DNA of 64,000 nt, taken from assembly GCA_964433345.1 (NCBI GenBank), contig CAYSQJ010000001.1, positions 1 to 64,000 on the forward strand. The letters run 5' to 3'. Made by a program: the position numbers and the translations under genes. Within the stretch, counting starts at the first letter, position 1. Every line of letters starts with the position of its first letter. This DNA is from Ga0077527 sp964433345 (lineage in GTDB: Bacteria; Pseudomonadota; Gammaproteobacteria; Burkholderiales; SG8-41). The notes beneath the pieces are model-generated. The model was not told the DNA's origin, made no database searches, and saw only the letters and a list, made by a program, of their open reading frames with translations. Positions 9,273-16,855 of the stretch are shown here, in pieces.

Positions 9273-10940
9273 TCAGGACTTCGGCTTGGCTTGTTTCGCC
9301 GCGCGTTCCAGCACCCGGTTGATGTGCCACTGCTGGGCAATCGACAGGATGTTGTTGACCAGCCAGTACAGAACCAGGCCCGCGGGAAAGAAGAAAAAGA
9401 AAATGCTGAACGCGATGGGCATGATCTTCATGATCTTCGCCTGCACAGGATCCGGCGGCTCCGGATTGAGGCGGGTCTGGATGATCATGGTTGCACCCAT
9501 CAGGATCGGCAGGATGAACCAGGGATCGGGCACCGAGAGATCCTTGATCCACAGCGCAAACGGCGCCTGGCGCATTTCGACGCTGGCAAGCAGCACCCAG
9601 TACAGCGCGATGAACACGGGTATCTGTACCAGGATAGGCAGACAGCCCCCCAGCGGATTGATTTTCTCGGTCTTGTAGAGCTCCATCATCGCCTGCTGCA
9701 TGCGCTGGCGATCATTGCCGTACTGCTCCTTCAGACGCTGCATCTTCGGTGCAACGACGCGCATCTTAGCCATCGACCGGTAGCTTGCTTCGGACAGCGG
9801 ATAAAAAATCAGCTTGATCAGGATGGTCAGAATGATGATCGCCACCCCCCAGTTGCCGGCCCAGCCGTGGATCCACTGCAGGACCCAGAACAACGGCGCC
9901 GCGATGACCGTCAGCCAGCCATAATCCACCGCAAGATCCAGACCCTTGGCCAGCGCAGCCAGCTTCTCCTGCTCCTGCGGTCCTGCATAAAGCGGCATCG
10001 ACAGGCTGGCACTGGCTCCCGGAGCCAGCGTACCGCCGGGTACAATCACGCCGGCGGCAAAAAGACCCTGTGGCACCTGTCTTGTGTAGTACTCGCGCGG
10101 CTCGCCGTCTTTCGGCAACCACGCACCAAGGAAATAGTGCTGGAGTATCCCGATCCAGCCATCATTCGCCGTTTTCGGATAGGGCACCTTGCCTTTCTCG
10201 ATGTCGTCGAACGCGACCTTCTGGAACTTTTCCTGCTCTGTATAAACCGCAGCACCGGTATAGGTCGGCATCATTGCCGAGTCACCCTCTGGCGGTTTCG
10301 AATCCCGGACCAACTGGAAATACGCATGCGTAACGAGCGGATCAGCCGTCGTGTTTGTGACTTCGTGGACGACGTCGATCACATAGCTGTTGCGGCGGAA
10401 ACGGTAGATTTTTGCCGCCTTCGCCTCACCCACCGCCTCCAGCCGGATCTCGAGTTCGCTTGCATTATCGGCAAGGCGATACTCAGCTGCCGAAGCCCTG
10501 TATGCACTCTGGTGGTTGGGGAGCTTGCCGCCGATCAAACCGGACTGGGCAATGTAGACATGGTCGGCGGACCGGTCGAACAGCACGAAGTCCTTGGAAC
10601 GGTCGAGAGTGCCGCCGTGCCTGAGCAGCTCCAGGCGCACAAGATCTCCACCCACGGTACTGATCTGTCCGCGATAGAGGTCGGTTTCCACCTTGATAAC
10701 CTGACCGTGATTTGCAGCTGCGGTCGCAGCGGGTGCTACCGGCGCCGGCGTCAGGGTGGCTGCCGGGCTGGGAACGGACGGATCGACCGCCGGAGCAGTC
10801 AGGGTCGACGACGGTGTCGGCGTGGATGCCACCACCGCCGGTGCGCGGGCTACAGACTGCTGATCACGCTGCCAGGATTCGTAGAGCAGGAACACCGACA
10901 TGGTGAACACAAAGAAGAGAACCAGGCGTTGTGAGTCCAT
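9273..10940 (-). CDS. yidC: Membrane protein insertase YidC
   Basis: 555-residue Sec-associated insertase and foldase for inner-membrane proteins such as subunits a and c of the ATP synthase. An N-terminal signal-anchor (about residues 5-20, LVLFFVFTMSVFLLYES) is followed by a Pro/Ala/Thr-rich linker and the large periplasmic beta domain. The C-terminal five-helix insertase core contains FYPLSEASYRSMAKMR and NPLGGCLPILVQIPVFIALY, and the tail is basic. Only 29 bases separate it from rnpA, so the usual yidD gene is absent at this position. Confidence 0.96.
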   Translation of the reverse strand: MDSQRLVLFFVFTMSVFLLYESWQRDQQSVARAPAVVASTPTPSSTLTAPAVDPSVPSPAATLTPAPVAPAATAAANHGQVIKVETDLYRGQISTVGGDLVRLELLRHGGTLDRSKDFVLFDRSADHVYIAQSGLIGGKLPNHQSAYRASAAEYRLADNASELEIRLEAVGEAKAAKIYRFRRNSYVIDVVHEVTNTTADPLVTHAYFQLVRDSKPPEGDSAMMPTYTGAAVYTEQEKFQKVAFDDIEKGKVPYPKTANDGWIGILQHYFLGAWLPKDGEPREYYTRQVPQGLFAAGVIVPGGTLAPGASASLSMPLYAGPQEQEKLAALAKGLDLAVDYGWLTVIAAPLFWVLQWIHGWAGNWGVAIIILTILIKLIFYPLSEASYRSMAKMRVVAPKMQRLKEQYGNDRQRMQQAMMELYKTEKINPLGGCLPILVQIPVFIALYWVLLASVEMRQAPFALWIKDLSVPDPWFILPILMGATMIIQTRLNPEPPDPVQAKIMKIMPIAFSIFFFFFPAGLVLYWLVNNILSIAQQWHINRVLERAAKQAKPKS

Positions 10941-10969
10941 AAGCGTCTTTTCTTTGTCCGAAGCCGCGG

Positions 10970-11335
10970 TTAAACAGTCTTGCCCGACAAACCGCGCAAC
11001 AGATCCTGAAGTTCCTTGAACAGTACCGAGTTGTTGTGGCCGCGGGGACTGCAGCGCAGCTGCACGACTACATCCATTGCATCGAGTTCTTCCAGCAGCT
11101 GCCGGTGGACCACCCTGACCAGCCTTTTGACCCTGTTGCGGTCGACGGCCCTAGGCGCGGCCTTCTTGCCAACGATAAGGCCAAGTCGGGCGCCGCAACC
11201 AGCGTTGGGCATGGCCCTGGCCAGGAAACATCTGCTGCCCAAGCGGCGGCCTGAAGCCAGCACGGCCTCAAACTGCGCGGGCTTGGTCAACCGGCCGCTT
11301 CGGTTTCTGCTGGCACAAACCCGGGAGTTGGTCAA
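10970..11335 (-). CDS. rnpA: Ribonuclease P protein component
   Basis: 121-residue basic protein subunit of RNase P, which binds the RNase P RNA and helps remove tRNA 5' leaders. The RNR signature RAVDRNRVKRLVRVV and GLIVGKKAAPRA are present. The start is a TTG at 11335 that overlaps the rpmH stop (TTGA), giving about ten residues before the conserved RLTKPAQFEAVL. This rare start codon and overlap suggest low, translationally coupled expression relative to rpmH, as is common in this pair. Confidence 0.93.
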   Translation of the reverse strand: MTNSRVCASRNRSGRLTKPAQFEAVLASGRRLGSRCFLARAMPNAGCGARLGLIVGKKAAPRAVDRNRVKRLVRVVHRQLLEELDAMDVVVQLRCSPRGHNNSVLFKELQDLLRGLSGKTV

Positions 11336-11466
11336 ACGCTGAGGCGGGCCCGCCCCTTGGCGCGGCGCGCACGGATGACCGCACGGCCGCCGCGCGTTTT
11401 CATGCGCACACGGAAGCCATGCGTACGCTGGCGTCGCGTTTTAGACGGTTGATAGGTGCGCTTCAT
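11332..11466 (-). CDS. rpmH: 50S ribosomal protein L34
   Basis: 44-residue ribosomal protein L34, beginning MKRTYQPSKTRRQRTHGFRV and ending with the basic RRAKGRARLSV. It is the first gene of the rpmH-rnpA-yidC-mnmE transcript, with the ribosome-binding sequence AGGA six bases before the ATG. A strong-looking promoter lies 36-65 bases upstream. Confidence 0.97.
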   Translation of the reverse strand: MKRTYQPSKTRRQRTHGFRVRMKTRGGRAVIRARRAKGRARLSV

Positions 11467-11501
11467 GATCGATCCTGAAATTGGTTTTGGGGAAACCCGT
11501 T

Positions 11502-11531
11502 ATTAGACATGGTACTGGGGAATCATGTCAA
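11502..11531 (-). promoter_or_regulatory. Sigma-70-type promoter of rpmH-rnpA-yidC-mnmE
   Basis: On the minus strand a perfect -35 TTGACA (11531-11526) is separated by 18 bases from TCTAAT (11507-11502, five of six). The expected transcript start is about 30 bases before the rpmH ATG. Confidence 0.75.
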
Positions 11532-11586
11532 CGTACCGCTTGCTGGAAAATCTGACCGAAAGCGGGTCTCCAGCTGCCCTTCCGCT

Positions 11587-11615
11587 TTGGCGACCCCTTC
11601 AATACAGGGTAAAAT
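11587..11615 (+). promoter_or_regulatory. Candidate dnaA promoter
   Basis: TTGGCG (11587-11592), a 17-base spacer and TAAAAT (11610-11615) sit 66 bases before the dnaA ATG, divergent from the rpmH promoter. No DnaA box of the form TTATNCACA was seen between the two promoters, so autoregulation through a nearby box is not evident. Confidence 0.55.
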
Positions 11616-11680
11616 CCAATGTCAGATTTTCCCCCATTCCAGCCCGGTAATCCGGCGCCCGTTTCACCCGATAGGGACGA

Positions 11681-13018
11681 ATGAACGATTTCTGGCAACA
11701 CTGTCTGGCATTCTTTGCGAAAGAGCTCGGGCAGCAGCAATTTGTCACGTGGATCCAGCCGCTCCAATGCAGCATCTCCGGGTCAACCGTGACGATGACG
11801 GCCCCCAACCGTTTTGTGCAGCGTTGGGTCAAGGATCGTTTCCACGCCAAGATCCTGGATATTGCACGCCAGCGTCTCGGCGACGATGCATCGGTAGAAC
11901 TGGTCATTTCGGAAAAGACCCCGCTGGCAAGCCCCGCCGCGACCCAGGCAGACACCCCTGTCAACCGGCCGGCAACAGCCGCCCAGGTCGTGCGTGATGT
12001 ATCGCGGCTGAATCCGGCATTCACTTTCGATACCTTTGTCACAGGCAAGGCCAACGACCTCGCCAGGGCAGCTGCACGACAAGTCGCCGAAAAACCGGGC
12101 TCTGCCTATAACCCGTTGTTCATTTACGGCGGCGTCGGCTTGGGCAAAACCCACCTGATCCACGCAATCGGCAATCATCTGCGTGCGCACGCCCCCGAAA
12201 GCAAGATTCGTTACATACATGCCGAGCAATATGTCTCGGACGTGGTCAGGGCCTACCAGCACAAGGCGTTTGACGATTTCAAGCGCTACTACCATTCCCT
12301 GGATCTTCTGCTGATCGACGACATCCAGTTTTTCAGCGGCAAGAACCGGACGCAGGAAGAGTTTTTCTACGCTTTCAATGCCCTTGTGGAAGCGCACAAA
12401 CAGGTCATCATCACCTGCGACACCTTTCCCAGGGAAATTTCAGGCATGGAAAGTCGCCTGATTTCCAGGTTTGGCTGGGGATTGACCGTGGCCGTCGAAC
12501 CGCCTGAACTGGAAATGCGGGTTGCCATTCTGCTGAAAAAAGCTGCAGCCGACGGGATGGAACTTGAAGAAAATGTGGCTTTCTTCATAGCCAAGCACAT
12601 CCAGTCAAACATCCGGGAACTTGAGGGTGCGCTGAAGCGGGTGCTCGCCTATTCCAGGTTCACCGGCCAGCCCATAGATGTCGACCTTGCCCGCGAAGCC
12701 CTGCGAGACATTCTGGCCTCGCAAAGCCGGCAGGTAAGCATCGAAAACATCCAGCGCACGGTCGCAGACTATTACAAGATCAAGGTTTCGGAAATGTATT
12801 CAAAGAAGCGCACCCGCAATGTCGCCCGGCCCCGGCAGGTTGCGATGGCGCTTGCAAAGGAACTCACCCAGATGAGCCTGCCCGACATTGGGGAGGCTTT
12901 TGGCGGGCGGGACCACACGACTGTACTGCATGCCTGCCGCAAGATTGCCCAGTTACGCGACACCAGCAACGAAATGACGTCCGACATCGCCTCCCTGCTC
13001 AAGGTATTACGCAGTTGA
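11681..13018 (+). CDS. dnaA: Chromosomal replication initiator protein DnaA
   Basis: 445-residue AAA+ initiator that binds DnaA boxes and melts the origin. Domain I (residues 1-75, starting MNDFWQHCLAFFAKEL) is followed by a short Pro/Ala linker. Domain III has Walker A GGVGLGKT (150-157), LLLIDDIQFF and the arginine-containing sensor motifs. The C-terminal DNA-binding domain has the signature GGRDHTTVLHACRKI. The ATG is preceded by AGGGACGA. It starts the dnaA-dnaN-gyrB plus-strand cluster and diverges from rpmH. Confidence 0.98.
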   Translation: MNDFWQHCLAFFAKELGQQQFVTWIQPLQCSISGSTVTMTAPNRFVQRWVKDRFHAKILDIARQRLGDDASVELVISEKTPLASPAATQADTPVNRPATAAQVVRDVSRLNPAFTFDTFVTGKANDLARAAARQVAEKPGSAYNPLFIYGGVGLGKTHLIHAIGNHLRAHAPESKIRYIHAEQYVSDVVRAYQHKAFDDFKRYYHSLDLLLIDDIQFFSGKNRTQEEFFYAFNALVEAHKQVIITCDTFPREISGMESRLISRFGWGLTVAVEPPELEMRVAILLKKAAADGMELEENVAFFIAKHIQSNIRELEGALKRVLAYSRFTGQPIDVDLAREALRDILASQSRQVSIENIQRTVADYYKIKVSEMYSKKRTRNVARPRQVAMALAKELTQMSLPDIGEAFGGRDHTTVLHACRKIAQLRDTSNEMTSDIASLLKVLRS

Positions 13019-13221
13019 ACAGCTGTGCATGCATTGTGCACAAACGCCGGAATACGGGATCCGTCTGCAATTCATCCCGTTTCGTCCCGGCAATACCCAC
13101 CGGACATACACAGGAACGGAACAGTAATTTTGTTTTAGGGATCAACGGCAAGGCCGGTTTTTCAACAGAAAGACACCGCCTTTATTAATTACTATTATCT
13201 TTACCAAGAAACAAAACCAAT
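13019..13221. other. dnaA-dnaN intergenic region, candidate replication origin
   Basis: This 203-base gap holds a DnaA-box-like palindrome TTGTGCACAA (13034-13043; one mismatch to TTATNCACA on each strand), a nearby CTGTGCATG, and a second weak match CATACACAG. An AT-rich stretch TTTATTAATTACTATTATCTT follows just before dnaN that could act as an unwinding element (about 13172-13192). Gene context favours an origin here or in the rpmH-dnaA gap, but the boxes are few and imperfect. Confidence 0.35.
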
Positions 13222-14331
13222 ATGAAACTCGTGCAATTACCGCGTGATGGCCTTCTGAAACCGCTGCAAGCGGTTACCGGCATCGTGGAGCGGCGACATA
13301 CCTTGCCGATACTTTCAAATGTCCTGATCGAACGCTCAGACGGCATCCTGCGGTTTGTTGCCACCGATCTTGAGCTGCAAATCGCAACCTCATGCAACCT
13401 GGAAAAGAAACCAGGCGAAACCCAGGCCATCACGGTATCCGCACGCAAGCTGGTTGACATCCTGCGTGCCTTGCCGGACGACAGCGAGGTCTCGCTGGAG
13501 ACGTCCAATAACCGCTTGCAGGTCAAAGCCGGCAAAAGCCGATTCAACCTGCAAACCCTGCCTTCAGCCGATTTTCCTGCCCTGGCAGACCCCGGGACCC
13601 CGCAAAGCAGATTCACCATTTCCCAGGGAGCAGCCCGGAAATTGCTGGCACTGGTGCAATACGCAATGGCACAACAGGACATCCGTTATTACCTGAACGG
13701 CCTGCTGTTGGTAACTGACGGAAAACAGCTTCGAGTCGTGGCCACCGATGGCCACCGCCTCAGCTATGCGGTTACCGAGCTTGCCGAAAGCCAGGACAAG
13801 GTTGAGGTGATCCTTCCGCGGAAGGCAATCATCGAGCTGACACGCCAGCTGGCTGAGGGTGACGAACCGCTCGAAGTCTCGATCTATCCCAACCAGGTGC
13901 GGTTCAGGTTCGGTGAGGTCGATCTCACAACAAAGGTGATCGACGGAAAGTTTCCCGATTACCAGCGGGTTATTCCCACCAACTACGAGAAGGAAATTCT
14001 GCTCGACCGGGACGAATTGCAGCGTGCTCTCCAGCGCGCGGCCATTCTCTCGAATGAGAAATTCCGTGGCGTGCGCTGGATGCTTACCAAGGACAGCCTG
14101 CGCATTTCCTGCAGCAACAACGAGCAGGAAGAGGCCCAGGAGGAACTGGAAGTGCAGTTTGGCGGAGATCCCCTGGATGTCGGATTCAACGTTACTTATC
14201 TCCTCGACGTCCTCAACAACGTTCCGCCGGGCAATGTTGTCTGTTCATTCGGCGATGCAAACAGCAGCATGCTGATTACCCTGCCCGGCCGCGATGACTT
14301 CCGATATGTCGTAATGCCGATGCGCATCTGA
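13222..14331 (+). CDS. dnaN: DNA polymerase III subunit beta (sliding clamp)
   Basis: 369-residue beta clamp, the ring that tethers polymerase III to DNA. It starts MKLVQLPRDGLLKPLQAVTGIVERRHTLPIL and ends in the canonical hydrophobic-pocket tail YVVMPMRI. Three repeated clamp folds fill the length, close to the E. coli 366 residues. Located between dnaA and gyrB with only 31 bases to gyrB, so the two are probably co-transcribed. Confidence 0.98.
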   Translation: MKLVQLPRDGLLKPLQAVTGIVERRHTLPILSNVLIERSDGILRFVATDLELQIATSCNLEKKPGETQAITVSARKLVDILRALPDDSEVSLETSNNRLQVKAGKSRFNLQTLPSADFPALADPGTPQSRFTISQGAARKLLALVQYAMAQQDIRYYLNGLLLVTDGKQLRVVATDGHRLSYAVTELAESQDKVEVILPRKAIIELTRQLAEGDEPLEVSIYPNQVRFRFGEVDLTTKVIDGKFPDYQRVIPTNYEKEILLDRDELQRALQRAAILSNEKFRGVRWMLTKDSLRISCSNNEQEEAQEELEVQFGGDPLDVGFNVTYLLDVLNNVPPGNVVCSFGDANSSMLITLPGRDDFRYVVMPMRI

Positions 14332-14362
14332 CAGCCCGAAACCGACAAAGAAAGCAGAATCA

Positions 14363-16783
14363 ATGAGCGACAAAGAACAGCGTACCGGCAACGAATACGA
14401 TGCCAACAGCATCAAGGTTCTCAAGGGTCTCGAAGCGGTACGCAAGCGTCCGGGAATGTACATCGGAGACACCAGCGACGGTACCGGATTGCACCACATG
14501 GTTTTCGAGGTCGTCGACAACGCGATCGACGAAGCACTCGCCGGTCACTGCGACGAAATCACGATCATCATCCACCCGGACAACTCCATCAGTGTTGCCG
14601 ACAATGGCCGCGGAATTCCAACCGACATCCATCCGGATGACGAGGAAAAGCGTTCTACCGCCGAAGTGGTCATGACCGAATTGCATGCTGGGGGCAAATT
14701 CGACAGCAATTCATACAAGATATCGGGCGGTCTTCATGGTGTTGGTGTTTCCGTGGTCAATGCGCTGTCCGAATGGCTGCGGCTGACCATACGCCGCGAC
14801 GGCAAGATGCACCAGATGGAGTTCCGCATGGGTGAAGCCGTGGCACCGCTCAAAGTCACCGGAAAAAGCGAGCGGCGCGGCACGGAAGTGCATTTCCTGG
14901 CAAGCAAGGACATCTTCGGCAATGTGGATTTCCATTACGAGATCCTTGCCAAACGTCTGCGCGAACTGTCTTTCCTGAATCATGGCGTCAAAATCACGCT
15001 GACGGACCAGCGCAGCGGCAAGGAGGAAAAGTTCGCGTTCAGCGGCGGGGTCAAGGGCTTCGTCGAGTACATGAACCGCGCAAAATCGGTTCTGCACCCT
15101 AATATTTTCCATATCGAAGGCAGCAAGGACGGCATAACCGTCGAAATCGCGATGCAATGGAATGACTCCTACCAGGAGTCGATGCAGTGTTTCACCAACA
15201 ACATACCGCAGCGCGACGGAGGCACCCACCTGACTGGTCTGCGCGCGGCTATGACGCGTACGCTCAATTCGTACATCGAGTCGAACGAACTGGCGAAAAA
15301 GGCCAAGGTCGAGACCAGCGGCGACGACATGAAGGAGGGCCTGACAGCGGTGCTTTCGGTAAAGGTGCCGGAGCCCAAGTTTTCCTCGCAGACCAAGGAC
15401 AAGCTTGTCTCCTCCGAGGTGCGACCGGTGGTCGAGGAAATCGTGGCACAGAAACTGATGGAATTTCTCCTTGAGAAACCCAGTGATGCCAAGACCATCT
15501 GCGGAAAGATAGTCGAGGCGGCCCGGGCGCGCGAGGCGGCGCGCAAGGCCCGGGAATTGACACGCCGCAAGGGGGTCCTGGATTCCTTCGGCCTTTCCGG
15601 AAAACTTGCCGACTGCCAGGAGCGGGACCCCTCGCAATGCGAGCTGTACCTGGTCGAGGGTGATTCGGCGGGTGGATCCGCCAAGCAGGGGCGTGATCGC
15701 AAGAATCAGGCGATCCTGCCGCTGCGCGGAAAGATTCTCAATGTCGAAAAGGCGCGTTTTGACAAGCTTATTTCCTCAACCGAGATCACCACGCTGATCA
15801 GTGTTCTTGGCACCGGGATCGGCAAGGACGAGTACAACCCGGACAAGCTGCGATACCACCGGATCATCATCATGACCGACGCGGACGTCGATGGATCGCA
15901 CATCCGTACGCTGTTGTTGACATTTTTCTACCGCCAGATGCCCGAACTGGTCGAGCGGGGCCATATCTACATCGCGCAGCCGCCGCTGTACAAGGTCAAG
16001 CACGGAAAGCAGGAGCGCTATCTGAAGGACGAACACGAACTGAAGCAGTACCTGCTCAAGCAGGCGCTGGCCGAAGCGGAGTTGTTCACCAGTGCGGGGG
16101 CGCAGCCGCTCTCACGCGATGCGCTGGAAGAAGTGGCCAAGCATTACCTGCTTGCGGAAGCCGTCATCGAGCGCGAGAGCAGGATTATCGATTCCGAGGC
16201 GTTGCATGCCCTGCTCAACAACCCGGTGATCCTGGAGCTTGGCGACGAGGCAGCGGCCCAGAAGAGCGCAAAAGCGCTGGCGGGGCTCTACGGCGATGCC
16301 AGGAATGTCAAGGTCGAAGCGGTATTCGACGAAAAAAGCGAGTCCCATATCCTGCGCATTTCGCGCACCCAGCACGGCGTTTCGCGAAACACCCTCATTG
16401 ATGCCGACTTCCTGCACAGCGGGGATTACGCCCAGATCCGCAAGACTGCGCAAATGCTGCACGGCCTGCTCGGGGAAGGTGCCTACATCAAGCGTGGAGA
16501 GCACATGCACCCGGTGCGGGAGTTCCGCGAAGCGATCGACTGGGTGCTGGGTGAGGTCCAGCGCGGAATCGGCATCCAGCGTTACAAGGGTCTTGGCGAA
16601 ATGAATCCGGAGCAGCTGTGGGATACCACAATGAATCCGAAAACGCGGCGCCTGCTGCGGACCCAGATCGAGGATGCCATCGGTGCTGACGAGATATTCA
16701 CCACCCTGATGGGAGATGCCGTGGAGCCACGGCGCAACTTCATCGAGACCAATGCGCTTGGCGTGCGCAATCTCGACGTCTGA
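14363..16783 (+). CDS. gyrB: DNA gyrase subunit B
   Basis: 806-residue ATPase subunit of gyrase. The GHKL ATP-binding domain has EVVDNAIDEALAGH and ADNGRGIPTDIHP. The TOPRIM domain shows YLVEGDSAGGSAKQGRDR, the quinolone-region LRGKILNVEKA and the metal-binding DADVDGSHIRTLLLTF. Its length and the roughly 165-residue insertion in the C-terminal half match proteobacterial GyrB. The gene ends 19 bases before a strong hairpin terminator shared with the convergent topB. Confidence 0.98.
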   Translation: MSDKEQRTGNEYDANSIKVLKGLEAVRKRPGMYIGDTSDGTGLHHMVFEVVDNAIDEALAGHCDEITIIIHPDNSISVADNGRGIPTDIHPDDEEKRSTAEVVMTELHAGGKFDSNSYKISGGLHGVGVSVVNALSEWLRLTIRRDGKMHQMEFRMGEAVAPLKVTGKSERRGTEVHFLASKDIFGNVDFHYEILAKRLRELSFLNHGVKITLTDQRSGKEEKFAFSGGVKGFVEYMNRAKSVLHPNIFHIEGSKDGITVEIAMQWNDSYQESMQCFTNNIPQRDGGTHLTGLRAAMTRTLNSYIESNELAKKAKVETSGDDMKEGLTAVLSVKVPEPKFSSQTKDKLVSSEVRPVVEEIVAQKLMEFLLEKPSDAKTICGKIVEAARAREAARKARELTRRKGVLDSFGLSGKLADCQERDPSQCELYLVEGDSAGGSAKQGRDRKNQAILPLRGKILNVEKARFDKLISSTEITTLISVLGTGIGKDEYNPDKLRYHRIIIMTDADVDGSHIRTLLLTFFYRQMPELVERGHIYIAQPPLYKVKHGKQERYLKDEHELKQYLLKQALAEAELFTSAGAQPLSRDALEEVAKHYLLAEAVIERESRIIDSEALHALLNNPVILELGDEAAAQKSAKALAGLYGDARNVKVEAVFDEKSESHILRISRTQHGVSRNTLIDADFLHSGDYAQIRKTAQMLHGLLGEGAYIKRGEHMHPVREFREAIDWVLGEVQRGIGIQRYKGLGEMNPEQLWDTTMNPKTRRLLRTQIEDAIGADEIFTTLMGDAVEPRRNFIETNALGVRNLDV

Positions 16784-16801
16784 TTCCGCCTTTGTAAATG
16801 C

Positions 16802-16829
16802 AAAAAGGGCCGCTTCTGCGGCCCTTTTT
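16802..16829. terminator. Bidirectional intrinsic terminator between gyrB and topB
   Basis: Perfect 12-base stem AAAAAGGGCCGC / GCGGCCCTTTTT with a TTCT loop. It carries a T-run on both strands, so it can stop transcripts from gyrB (plus) and topB (minus), whose ends face each other here. Confidence 0.92.
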
Positions 16830-16855
16830 ATAACCATTTGTTTTTAAAGGGTTAT

